A stretch of DNA of 45,119 bases, taken from assembly GCF_900119365.1 (NCBI RefSeq), contig NZ_FPJO01000041.1:1-45119 (forward strand), read 5' to 3'. Position 1 is the stretch's first letter, and each line of letters starts with the position of its first letter. A program made the translations under genes and the position numbers. Positions 8,657 to 16,001 of the stretch are shown here, in pieces. Source of the DNA: Streptomyces atratus. Lineage in GTDB: Bacteria > Actinomycetota > Actinomycetes > Streptomycetales > Streptomycetaceae. Below the pieces are notes generated by a model. The model was not told the DNA's origin, did no database searches, and saw only the letters and a program-made list of their open reading frames with translations.

Positions 8657-10030
8657 CTAAATCCGTTCCGGTACGGGATTGCCCGCGGCCGCCACGGCCC
8701 GCCGGATCGGCACCCTCGCGAGCAGCACGGAACCGACCACGAAGAAGATCACCAACGAGATGATCGCATCCCGGTAGCTGCCGGTCAGCTGATACGCGAG
8801 TCCGAACACCAGCGGCCCCAGCCAGCTCAGCCCGCGGTCGCTCATCTCGTACGCGGAGAAGTACTCGGCCTCCTTGCCACGCGGCACCAGATGGGAGAAG
8901 AGCGAGCGCGACAGTGCCTGGCTGCCGCCCAGCACCAGGCCGATCGCCGACGCCAGTACATAGAAGAAGACCGGCGCTCCGGCAGGCAGGAAAAATCCGG
9001 CGACGAGAATCAGCGTCCAGACGACGAGCGAGCCGAGGATCGTGCGCTTCGCACCGTACGACCGCGCCAGCCGGCCCATCCCCAGCGCTCCGGCCACCGC
9101 GAGCACCTGCACCAGCAGCACCGCCGTGATCAGGGTGGTCTGGTCGAGGCCCAGCTCCTCCGAGCCGTACACCGAGGCCTGGGAGATCACCGTCTGCACA
9201 CCGTCGTTGTAGACGAGGTACGCCAGCAGGAAGGAGAGCGTCAGCGGATGGCGGCGCATGTCGCGCAGGGTGGCCATCAGCTGCCGCCAGCCCGAACCGA
9301 CCGCCCCCTCGCCGCCTGCCGTCACGCGCCGGTCGCGCAGCCGGCGCAGCGGCACCAGCGTGAAGGCGCCCCACCACAGGCCGGCCGAGGCGAGACAGAT
9401 CCGTACCGCGTCGGACTGGGAGAGGCCGAAGGAGTCGTGGCCCGTGTACAGGACCAGGTTCAGGACCAGGACGAGCGCGCCCGAGGTGTAGCCGAAGGCC
9501 CAGCCGCGCGAGGAGACCGCGTCCCGTTCCTCCGGCTCGGCGATCTGCGGCAGATACGCGTTGTAGAGCACCATCGAGACCGAGATCGCGGCGTTCGCCA
9601 CGATCAGCAGGAAGGCGCCCAGCAGATAGCGGTGGCCGTCCAGGAAGAACATGCCGGTGGTCGCTGTCGCCCCGGCGTAGGCGGCGGCCGCGAGCAGCGG
9701 CTTCTTGCGCCCCGTACGGTCCGCGGCGGCGCCCACGATCGGCATCACGATCACCGCGACCACCACGGACACGGAGACCGCGTAGGCGAACAGTGACCCG
9801 GCGCGGACCGGAATGCCGAGCGGGTGCACAAAGCCGTCGGCGTCGGCGGCCGCCTTGGCTATCGAGGTGAGATAGGGGCCGATGAAGACCGTCAGGACGC
9901 TCGTCGAGTAGACGGAGCAGGCGAAGTCGTAGAAATACCAGCCGCGTTGTTCACTTCTGCGGCTCGCGGCAGCGGCGGAATCCGCAGTCGGTTCCGTCGG
10001 TTCAGCGGTTTCCGCGGTCTCGGCGCTCAA
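8657..10030 (-). CDS. MFS transporter, UMF1/Atg22-like
   Basis: 457-residue permease with about 12 hydrophobic segments. The opening QRGWYFYDFACSVYSTSVLTVFIGPYLT resembles the UMF1 (Atg22-like) family of the major facilitator superfamily, whose bacterial members have no assigned substrate. The inter-helix motif IVGAAADRTGRKKPLL is the classic MFS loop 2-3 signature. The start is TTG at 10030, supported by GAGGGGG about 8 bp upstream; the first 25 residues are a Thr/Ala/Glu-rich tail before the first helix. It is the last gene of a probable minus-strand operon behind the YczE-like protein and the glycerophosphodiesterase (46-bp gap). Its substrate might therefore be a glycerophosphodiester or related polar head group, but this is inference from context only. 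Confidence 0.88.
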   Translation of the reverse strand: MSAETAETAEPTEPTADSAAAASRRSEQRGWYFYDFACSVYSTSVLTVFIGPYLTSIAKAAADADGFVHPLGIPVRAGSLFAYAVSVSVVVAVIVMPIVGAAADRTGRKKPLLAAAAYAGATATTGMFFLDGHRYLLGAFLLIVANAAISVSMVLYNAYLPQIAEPEERDAVSSRGWAFGYTSGALVLVLNLVLYTGHDSFGLSQSDAVRICLASAGLWWGAFTLVPLRRLRDRRVTAGGEGAVGSGWRQLMATLRDMRRHPLTLSFLLAYLVYNDGVQTVISQASVYGSEELGLDQTTLITAVLLVQVLAVAGALGMGRLARSYGAKRTILGSLVVWTLILVAGFFLPAGAPVFFYVLASAIGLVLGGSQALSRSLFSHLVPRGKEAEYFSAYEMSDRGLSWLGPLVFGLAYQLTGSYRDAIISLVIFFVVGSVLLARVPIRRAVAAAGNPVPERI

Positions 10031-10076
10031 CCCGCACCCCCTCGTCTCTCCCCGTGAAGACCTGGCACGGCCGGCG

Positions 10077-10841
10077 TCAGGCCCAGGCCCCCCGCTCGCT
10101 CAACACCGTGCGCAGCGTCTCGATGTGATCGGTCATGATGCCATCCACACCGAGATCGAGGAGCGCTGCCATCCGCTCGGGCTCGTTCACGGTCCAGACG
10201 TGCACCTGGAGCCCCCGCGCGTGCGCCTCGCGCACGAAGCGCCGGTCGACCACCCGGACGCCGTTCTGGCTCTCCGGCACCTGCGCGCACACCGCGCCCG
10301 CCCGCAGCGCGGCCGGGATCCCATAGGAGCGCAGCCGCAGCCCGAGCACCCCCCGGACGCCGTAGGAGGTGGCGAGCCGGGGGCCCGCCAGCCGGTGCGC
10401 CCTGGCGACCCGGGCCTCCGAGAACGAGCCGACGCACACCCGGTCCCAGGCGTCCGTGCGGCGGATCAGCTCGACCAGCGGGACCAGCGCGGACGCGGCC
10501 TTGATGTCGACGTTCCAGCGGGCCCCGGGGAACGTCTCCAGCAGCTCCTCGAACAGCGGCAGCGGCTCCCGGCCCGCCACTCTGGCCCGTCGCACCTCGC
10601 TCCACGGCAGCTCGGCTATCCGGCCGCGGGCGTCCGTCACCCGGTCCAGGGTGGCGTCGTGGAAGGCGACCAGGCGGCCGTCCGAGGTGGTGTGCACATC
10701 GGTCTCGAAGTAGCGGTACCCGGCGTGGGCGGCCCGGCGGAACGCGGCCGTGGTGTTCTCGATCCCGTCCGCCGCACCGCCTCGGTGGGCGAACGCGATC
10801 GTCGCGGGATGGTCCAGATAGGGGTGGCGTACGGAGGTCAC
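10077..10841 (-). CDS. Glycerophosphodiester phosphodiesterase family protein
   Basis: Hydrolyses glycerophosphodiesters to glycerol-3-phosphate and an alcohol. 254 residues, cytoplasmic (no signal peptide). The GDPD TIM-barrel motifs are visible in order: AFAHRGGAADGIENT (catalytic His-Arg and metal-binding Glu), FETDVHTTSDGRLVAFHD (metal-binding Glu-x-Asp and second catalytic His), DIKA (metal Glu normally in this strand is replaced by Asp-Ile-Lys), SFSEARV and VHVWTVNE. The GTG at 10841 overlaps the stop of the upstream membrane-protein gene as GTGA, so the two are translationally coupled. The longer frame runs through that gene and is a shadow. Streptomyces have several paralogues, so the exact substrate is open. 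Confidence 0.92.
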   Translation of the reverse strand: MTSVRHPYLDHPATIAFAHRGGAADGIENTTAAFRRAAHAGYRYFETDVHTTSDGRLVAFHDATLDRVTDARGRIAELPWSEVRRARVAGREPLPLFEELLETFPGARWNVDIKAASALVPLVELIRRTDAWDRVCVGSFSEARVARAHRLAGPRLATSYGVRGVLGLRLRSYGIPAALRAGAVCAQVPESQNGVRVVDRRFVREAHARGLQVHVWTVNEPERMAALLDLGVDGIMTDHIETLRTVLSERGAWA

Positions 10842-11575
10842 TGCGGAAGTATGGCCTGCTCCGGTGTCCGGGGGGTGACGGTGGTGTCGCCGTTGTCCGC
10901 CGCGGGCGCGACGGCGTCCTCCCCGCCGGTCCCGGTCTCCCCGTCGTTGCCGCTTCCCGCCACGGGCTTCCCGCCGACCGCGAAGGAGCGCAGGAAGAAC
11001 TGGGCGAGCGGGCCGATGGCCAGGGCGTACACGACCGTACCCGCCCCGAGGGTGCCGCCGAGCAGGAAGCCGGTCGCCACGACCGCCACCTCGATCAGCG
11101 TCCGCACCAGCCGGATGGAGCGGCCGGTGCGCAGATGCAGTCCGGTCATCAGCCCGTCGCGGGGCCCCGGGCCGAACCGCGCCGCGATGTACAGCCCCGT
11201 GGCGACGCCGTTGACCACGACCCCCGCGGCCATCACGGCGGACTGCGCGGCGAGGCCGTGCACGTCGGGTACGAGCGCGAGCGTGCCGTCCATGGCTATG
11301 CCGACGGCGAAGACATTGGAGACGGTGCCCAGGCCCGGACGCTGCCTGAGCGGTATCCACAGCAGAAGGACGGCGGCGCCGACGATGATCGAGACGACCC
11401 CGATGGACAGTCCGGAGCGCTCGGCGAGCCCCTGATGCAGCACGCCCCAGGGTTCGAGCCCCAGACCGGCGCGGACCAGGAGCGCGGAGCTGGCTCCGTA
11501 CAGTGCGAGACCGGCGTACAGCTGGATCAGGCGACGGGTGAGGTGAGCCCCGCGAGGGGCGGTGCCGTTGGACAA
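10838..11575 (-). CDS. YczE/YitT-like integral membrane protein
   Basis: 245-residue protein with about five membrane segments between residues 15 and 205 (for example LIQLYAGLALYGASSALLV, GVVSIIVGAAVLLLWIPL, VMAAGVVVNGVATGLYIAA). The stretches GLGLEPWGVLHQGLAE and GPGPRDGLMTGL are characteristic of the YczE family (COG2364). The C-terminal 40 residues are polar and low-complexity. The start is TTG 11575 with AGGGGG at 6 bp. The divergent neighbour is a MocR-type regulator; the same yczE/MocR pairing exists in Bacillus subtilis (yczE-ycxD), which suggests the regulator controls this gene. The transported or sensed molecule is unknown; a link to vitamin B6 or amino-acid handling is conjecture. 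Confidence 0.87.
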   Translation of the reverse strand: MSNGTAPRGAHLTRRLIQLYAGLALYGASSALLVRAGLGLEPWGVLHQGLAERSGLSIGVVSIIVGAAVLLLWIPLRQRPGLGTVSNVFAVGIAMDGTLALVPDVHGLAAQSAVMAAGVVVNGVATGLYIAARFGPGPRDGLMTGLHLRTGRSIRLVRTLIEVAVVATGFLLGGTLGAGTVVYALAIGPLAQFFLRSFAVGGKPVAGSGNDGETGTGGEDAVAPAADNGDTTVTPRTPEQAILPQ

Positions 11576-11622
11576 GAGATGCCCCCTGGTGTGGTGATGG
11601 TGGACTGCCGCATGTCACTCTG

Positions 11623-11655
11623 TGGCAGGGGATTGGCTGCCAACTATGGCCAATC
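11623..11655. promoter_or_regulatory. Inverted repeats in the yczE / MocR divergent region
   Basis: GATTGGC (11631-11637) and GCCAATC (11649-11655) form a perfect 7-bp inverted repeat with an 11-bp spacer. An overlapping pair, TGGCAG (11623-11628) and CTGCCA (11637-11642), lies within it. The site sits in the ~100-bp divergent region and is a good candidate operator for the MocR protein. Confidence 0.55.
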
Positions 11656-11677
11656 CGAGGAAGGTGGACTGATTTCC

Positions 11678-13177
11678 ATGGCTCAGTGGACTTCGGCGGT
11701 GGGCGCGGCGCAGCTCGCCCGGCAGCTCCAGGCCCAACAGCCCCGGCCCGCCGGACCGGGCGCCCGCAGGCCGCCCGCCTATCGTGCGCTGGCCGACGGG
11801 ATCCGTCTGCTCGTCCTCGAAGGCCGGGTGCCGGTCGCCGCCAGGCTCCCTGCCGAACGCGAGCTGGCCCTCGCCCTCTCCGTCAGCCGCACCACCGTCG
11901 CCGCCGCGTACGAGGCGCTGCGGACCGAGGGGTTCCTGGAGTCCCGCCGGGGAGCCGGCAGCTGGACCGCCGTGCCCGCCGGGAACCCGCTGCCCGCACG
12001 CGGTCTGGAGCCGCTGCCCCCGGAGTCCCTCGGCTCGATGATCGACCTGGGCTGCGCCTCGCTGCCCGCCCCGGAGCCGTGGCTGACCCGGGCGGTCCAG
12101 GGCGCCGTCGAGGAGCTCGCGCCGTACGCCCACACCCACGGCGACTACCCCGCCGGGCTGCCCGCGCTGCGGCAGATGATCGCCGACCGCTACACCGGAC
12201 GCGGCATCCCGACCATGCCCGAACAGATCATGGTCACCACCGGTGCGATGGGCGCGATCGACGCGATCTGCCATCTCTTCGCGGGCCGCGGCGAGCGGAT
12301 CGCGGTGGAGTCCCCGAGCTATGCCAACATCCTGCAGCTGATGCGGGAGGCGGGTGCCCGGCTGGTGCCGGTGGCGATGGAGGAGGGGCTCGGCGGCTGG
12401 GACATGAACCGGTGGCGGCAGGTGCTGCGGGACGCGGCGCCGCGGCTCGCCTACGTCGTCGCCGACTTCCACAATCCCACCGGAGCGCTGGCCGACGAGG
12501 ACCGGCGGCGTGCGCTGGTGGACGCGGCGCGTTCCGCCGGTACGGTCCTGGTCGTCGACGAGACCATGAACGAGCTCTGCCTCGACCCCGATGTGCGGAT
12601 GCCGCGCCGGGTCTGCGCCTTCGATCCGGCGGGCTCCACCGTGATCACGGTCGGATCGGCGAGCAAGGCATTCTGGGCGGGCATGCGGATCGGCTGGGTG
12701 CGCGCCGCCCCGGACGTGATCCGCAGCCTGGTCGCCGCCCGCGCCTATGCCGACATGGGCACACCCGTCCTCGAGCAGCTCGCCGTGAACTGGCTCATGC
12801 GCACCGGCGGCTGGGAGGAGGCCGTGCAGGTCCGGCGCGAGCAGGCGCGGGAGAACCGGGACGCGCTCGTCGCCGCGGTCCGCCGGGAGCTGCCCGACTG
12901 GGAGTTCTCCGTTCCGCTCGGCGGCCTGACGCTCTGGGTGCGGACCGGCGGCCTCTCCGGCTCCCGGCTGGCGGTGGCCGGGGAGCGGGTCGGCGTACGC
13001 GTCCCGTCCGGTCCCCGGTTCGGGGTCGACGGCGCCTTCGAGGGGTACGTACGGCTGCCGTTCACGGTCGCGGGGCCGGTCGCGGACGAGGCGGCGGTAC
13101 GGCTCGCGGCGGCGGCGCAGCTGGTCGGTTCGGGGGCGGCCGCAGGGGCCGAGGCGCCGCGGACGTTCGTCGCCTGA
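11678..13177 (+). CDS. MocR-type GntR/aminotransferase-like regulator
   Basis: 499 residues combining a GntR winged helix-turn-helix (~30-100; YRALADGIRLLVLEGRVP, LPAERELALALSVSRTTV, YEALRTEGFLESRRGAGS) with a fold-type I aminotransferase-like domain (~120-480). This is the MocR/PdxR subfamily. The PLP-binding lysine is Lys330 in VGSASKAFWAGMRIGW, and VVADFHNPTGA and DETMNELCL are the expected cofactor contacts, so it probably binds PLP or an aldimine as effector. The ATG at 11678 begins MAQWTSAVGAAQL; GAGGAAGG upstream is rather distant. It is divergent from the YczE-like gene and likely regulates it and itself through the repeats at 11623-11655. It ends at a strong terminator. Confidence 0.94.
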   Translation: MAQWTSAVGAAQLARQLQAQQPRPAGPGARRPPAYRALADGIRLLVLEGRVPVAARLPAERELALALSVSRTTVAAAYEALRTEGFLESRRGAGSWTAVPAGNPLPARGLEPLPPESLGSMIDLGCASLPAPEPWLTRAVQGAVEELAPYAHTHGDYPAGLPALRQMIADRYTGRGIPTMPEQIMVTTGAMGAIDAICHLFAGRGERIAVESPSYANILQLMREAGARLVPVAMEEGLGGWDMNRWRQVLRDAAPRLAYVVADFHNPTGALADEDRRRALVDAARSAGTVLVVDETMNELCLDPDVRMPRRVCAFDPAGSTVITVGSASKAFWAGMRIGWVRAAPDVIRSLVAARAYADMGTPVLEQLAVNWLMRTGGWEEAVQVRREQARENRDALVAAVRRELPDWEFSVPLGGLTLWVRTGGLSGSRLAVAGERVGVRVPSGPRFGVDGAFEGYVRLPFTVAGPVADEAAVRLAAAAQLVGSGAAAGAEAPRTFVA

Positions 13178-13190
13178 CCCGGAAACGGGT

Positions 13191-13223
13191 GCGGGGTGGG
13201 GGACCGCCGGTCCCTCACCCCGC
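13191..13223. terminator. Bidirectional terminator between MocR gene and sffA
   Basis: A 15-bp stem with one G-U pair: 13191-13205 (GCGGGGTGGGGGACC) pairs with 13209-13223 over a 3-base loop. It lies between convergent stops at 13177 and 13236. Confidence 0.85.
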
Positions 13224-13235
13224 GGGCACGTGCGT

Positions 13236-14843
13236 TCAGTCGGTGACCGCCATGCCGTCGGCCGCCACGGTCACGGAGCGCGGCAGCACCGGCTCCGGGA
13301 CGCCCGATGCGGCCGGCACGGCCGCCTCGACGACCGGCTCCTGCCGCTCGGGGAGCAGCCCGAGGACCGCCTGCCGCTCCGCCTCGCCGGTCGCCTCGTC
13401 GTACGGATCGGGCGTGGCCGGGACCTGCAGCCGGAGCACCGGACCGGTGCCGAGCCGCGCGTATCCGCGGCCGGGCGGGACATCGGCGGCCGGGGTGGTG
13501 TGCGGCTCGGTGCCGAGCACCGACTCCACCTGCTCGCGGGAGCAGTGACCGAGCACGACCCGGGCCCGGCAGTGCGTGCGCACGGTCTCGCCGAGGGTGT
13601 CCAGGCCGTCGAACTGATCGGTCAGCACCACGGTCACGTTGGCCGCCCTGCCGTGCCGCAGCGGCACCTGGAGCAGCTCCTGCGGATCGCGCCTGCCGTC
13701 GGCGGCGGCCAGATGGCCGAGGACACCGGGCCGGTCCAGCAGGATCCAGAGCGGGCGCCTGATGTCGTCGGGCACGGGGTGGCCGGCCTGCCGCGCGCGG
13801 TTCGCGGCGATCAGCCGCCGCTCCGTCTCGTGGGCGGCCCACTCCAGGGTCGTCAGTGCGCCGGCCGGCCCGCACTCCACGGCCAGCACGCCGTCCCGCC
13901 CGGTCAGGCAGGCGTACTCGCCGGTCCCGCCGCCTTCGACGATCAGGATGTCGCCGTGCTGGAGCGCCTGCAGGGCGATGGAGCGCATCAGGGTGGTGGT
14001 GCCGCTGCCGGGCTGGCCGATCACCAGCAGGTGCGGCTCGGTGGAGCGGGCGCCGGTGCGCCAGACGACCGGTGGGGCGTCGCGGGTGGTGTCGCCGTCG
14101 TGCACCGGAACGGTGCGCTGCACCGCGTCGCCGTCGGTGAAGCCCAGTACGGTCTCGCCGGGGGCGGTGACGAAGCGCTGGGCGCCGATCGAGGTGGGCA
14201 GGGCGCCGAGGACACTCATGACGAGCCGGTTGCCCTCCTCGTCCCAGGCGAAGTGGTATTCGCGGCCGCGGCCGGACTTGGCGTGCAGCAGCCGCTCGAT
14301 CCGGGCACGGGAGGCGGCCTCGCTGTCGGTGAAGTAGGCGGGGTACGTCACCTGGAGACGGGTCAGCCGTCCGTCGCCGTCGAATTCGTAACCGCTGAAG
14401 GCCTTCTCCCAGTCGCCGCCGTGGGAGAAGAGCGGTCCGGGGTCCTCAGCCACCGAGAAGTACGGCACGAGCGCCTCGTACAGCGAGCGCAGCCGTGCGG
14501 TCTCGGCCTCGTCGGGGCCGGTCTTCACGGGTGTCCGCTCCCGCCCCGTCCAGGCGGCCGCGCCCATCACCGTGACGAGGGCGATCAGACCCCCGTACGG
14601 CATGAGCGCGAACGCGAGTACGCAGGCCGCGACGAGGAACAGCGTGGGGCCACGCTTGTCCTTGGGCGTCGCGGCCCACTTCTGCCGTCCGGCTCCGGCC
14701 AGCAGCCGCAGACCACGAGTGATCGTGATCAGCGGATGGAGGACGTCCGTGGCGTTGTCGGCGGCCGTGCGCGCGAACTCGCGACTGCGAGTGATCGAGG
14801 CGCTGCCGCTGCTCAGAATGCGGGGGAGTGGTCGCCGGGCCAC
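13236..14843 (-). CDS. sffA: SffA, FtsK/SpoIIIE-like sporulation protein
   Basis: 535 residues. A membrane hairpin at ~66-98 (TLFLVAACVLAFALMPYGGLIALVTVMGAA) is followed by a linker domain and a P-loop NTPase region. In S. coelicolor SffA is a SpoIIIE/FtsK-like protein recruited to sporulation septa by SmeA and involved in spore chromosome segregation and maturation (established). The gene lies 37 bp behind smeA, and the GTG at 14843 has a GGAGA ribosome binding site. The phosphate-loop segment is IGQPGSGTTTLMRS (275-288): Gly276 and Gly281 are there, but the invariant lysine is a threonine (Thr282), so ATP hydrolysis by the usual mechanism is doubtful. The Walker B-like strand is RPLWILLDRPG. 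C-terminal LTDQFDGLDTLGETVRTHCRARVVLG matches late FtsK-fold strands. The tail is Glu/Pro/Ala-rich. Confidence 0.92.
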   Translation of the reverse strand: MARRPLPRILSSGSASITRSREFARTAADNATDVLHPLITITRGLRLLAGAGRQKWAATPKDKRGPTLFLVAACVLAFALMPYGGLIALVTVMGAAAWTGRERTPVKTGPDEAETARLRSLYEALVPYFSVAEDPGPLFSHGGDWEKAFSGYEFDGDGRLTRLQVTYPAYFTDSEAASRARIERLLHAKSGRGREYHFAWDEEGNRLVMSVLGALPTSIGAQRFVTAPGETVLGFTDGDAVQRTVPVHDGDTTRDAPPVVWRTGARSTEPHLLVIGQPGSGTTTLMRSIALQALQHGDILIVEGGGTGEYACLTGRDGVLAVECGPAGALTTLEWAAHETERRLIAANRARQAGHPVPDDIRRPLWILLDRPGVLGHLAAADGRRDPQELLQVPLRHGRAANVTVVLTDQFDGLDTLGETVRTHCRARVVLGHCSREQVESVLGTEPHTTPAADVPPGRGYARLGTGPVLRLQVPATPDPYDEATGEAERQAVLGLLPERQEPVVEAAVPAASGVPEPVLPRSVTVAADGMAVTD

Positions 14844-14880
14844 GTCGGTCTCCTGACGGGGTGGGAGCGGTCGCGGAGGG

Positions 14881-15075
14881 TCAGAACTTGATCCCGCCCA
14901 GGAGGCCGGCGAGACTCGCGCCGCCCGCGGTGATACTCGGTGCGATGGCGGTGCCTGCCAGATAGAAGCCGAACAGGGCAGTGACGAGGGCGTGCGAGGC
15001 CTTGAGGCCGTCCTTCCTGAAGAACAGGAAGACGATGATGCCGAGGATGACGACGCCTGACATGGACAGGATCAT
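14881..15075 (-). CDS. smeA: SmeA, small sporulation membrane protein
   Basis: 64-residue membrane protein with two hydrophobic helices, ~4-20 (VVILGIIVFLFF) and ~29-48 (ALVTALFGFYLAGTAIAP), and a Gly/Ala-rich tail. In S. coelicolor SmeA localises to sporulation septa, targets SffA there, and its loss affects spore wall, segregation and septation (established). The ATG at 15075 has a strong GGAGAA ribosome binding site. The order smeA-sffA is the same as in S. coelicolor, and the product length and composition support the assignment. An AT-rich region with an inverted repeat (15161-15181) lies upstream and probably holds its developmental promoter. Confidence 0.92.
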   Translation of the reverse strand: MILSMSGVVILGIIVFLFFRKDGLKASHALVTALFGFYLAGTAIAPSITAGGASLAGLLGGIKF

Positions 15076-15389
15076 GAGTGGTTCTCCTGGTTGGGGGGAC
15101 AGTCACCATGAGTCCTTCCAGGTTCACCGGAAGTATCTATACGATAAAAGCTGCAATTGGGTGAAAAGTCGTTATTTTCACTCGAATGGCCGCCCGGGTG
15201 ATCCCGGTGAGGTGGAACATCCGGTGTCGCGTACTGTTCCGCGGCACCATTCGTGATCCTTTGCCACGGGTGGGCCGGGTCAAGTGCCCGGCCGGGCAGT
15301 ACCCTGTCGGTTCACTCGTACGGCCCCCACGGCGTACGTCGCGGCAGGTCGACAGTGGTGAAACCGGTTGATGGAAGGCGGTCCGTCCG
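15076..15389. other. Divergent smeA / ankyrin-gene region with AT-rich inverted repeat
   Basis: 314 bp between divergent genes, no ORF worth calling. At 15161-15181 GTGAAAA and TTTTCAC form a perfect 7-bp inverted repeat with a 7-base spacer, 86 bp before smeA, inside an island (15130-15185) far richer in A/T than its surroundings. On the smeA side a TATAGAT segment (15136-15142, minus strand) could be a -10. I could not find a convincing WhiG (TAAA-N15-GCCGATAA) promoter. Confidence 0.5.
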
Positions 15390-15782
15390 ATGAGCGAAAC
15401 ACCCGATCCCGAGGTGGTCGAGCTGGCGACGAAGGTCTTCGACCTCGCCCGCCGAGGTGAGACCGACGCGCTCGCCGCGTACGTCGACGCCGGTGTCCCC
15501 GCCAACCTCACGAACGACCGGGGCGATTCGCTGCTGATGCTCGCCGCCTACCACGGGCACGCCGCCGCAGTCACGGCCCTCGTCGGCCGCGGCGCCGACC
15601 CGGACCGGGCCAACGACCGCGGGCAGACGCCGCTCGCCGGTGCCGTCTTCAAGGGCGAGGACGCGGTGATCGAGGCGCTGCTCTCCGCAGGGGCCGATCC
15701 GGCCGCCGGAACGCCCTCCGCCCTCGACACCGCTCGCATGTTCGGCAAGGCCGACCTGCTGGAACTCTTCGGCTCCCGCTGA
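15390..15782 (+). CDS. Ankyrin-repeat protein
   Basis: 130 residues, cytoplasmic. After an N-terminal helix pair (VVELATKVFDLARRGETDAL) there are about three ankyrin repeats: AYVDAGVPANLTNDRGDSLL, AAYHGHAAAVTALVGRGADP and NDRGQTPLAGAVFKGEDAVI, ending with ALLSAGADPAAGTPSALDTA and a capping helix, FGKADLLELFGSR. Such proteins are protein-protein adaptors; no catalytic residues are present. The ATG at 15390 follows a GGAAGG about 13 bp upstream, so the start is good but not ideal. It lies upstream of the HEAT-repeat gene on the same strand, and both are repeat-scaffold proteins. The partner is unknown. A short GGCCCG hairpin at 15842-15857 may end its transcript. Confidence 0.9.
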   Translation: MSETPDPEVVELATKVFDLARRGETDALAAYVDAGVPANLTNDRGDSLLMLAAYHGHAAAVTALVGRGADPDRANDRGQTPLAGAVFKGEDAVIEALLSAGADPAAGTPSALDTARMFGKADLLELFGSR

Positions 15783-15878
15783 CCGGGTACGCCGTAAATG
15801 TGGTCGCGGTGGCGAAATGGCTGGGTCATCATGACGTCGCGGGCCCGGCTCCGGGCCACCGACGAGAGGCAGAGGAAG

Positions 15879-15935
15879 ATGGTCTACACCAAGCAGAAGA
15901 CGGCGGTCGGCCGATCATGTTGCTGCGCGGCGTAG
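15879..15935 (+). CDS. Candidate polycysteine leader peptide (18 codons)
   Basis: The short ORF MVYTKQKTAVGRSCCCAA starts at ATG 15879 behind a good AGAGG ribosome binding site (15870-15874) and ends at TAG 15933-15935. Three consecutive Cys codons (TGT TGC TGC) lie near its end. Its stop shares the G of a GTG (15935-15937) that is in frame with a second short ORF (15917-15991). Polycysteine short ORFs act as cysteine-responsive attenuators in mycobacteria (established there). Whether this one is translated is inference. Confidence 0.4.
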   Translation: MVYTKQKTAVGRSCCCAA

Positions 15936-15991
15936 TGCCCACCCGGCACTTGGAACTGCACAGTCCCGGTTGCGTCGACAGCTTGATGTGA
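15917..15991 (+). CDS. Second candidate leader ORF overlapping the polycysteine ORF
   Basis: 24 codons from ATG 15917, or 18 codons from GTG 15935, to TGA 15991. The peptide contains TRHLELHSPGCVDSLM, reminiscent of the short Arg-His-Leu leader peptides seen upstream of some Streptomyces operons. It ends 10 bp before the HEAT-repeat gene ATG, and its stop region provides that gene's GAGG. The resemblance to known leader peptides is from memory. Confidence 0.3.
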   Translation: MLLRGVVPTRHLELHSPGCVDSLM

Positions 15992-16001
15992 GGCTTTTTC
16001 C

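Noticed and set aside
15842..15857. GGCCCGG...CCGGGCC hairpin as an attenuator of the polycysteine ORF
   Set aside because: It lies upstream of that ORF and has a tiny loop; more likely a weak terminator of the ankyrin gene.
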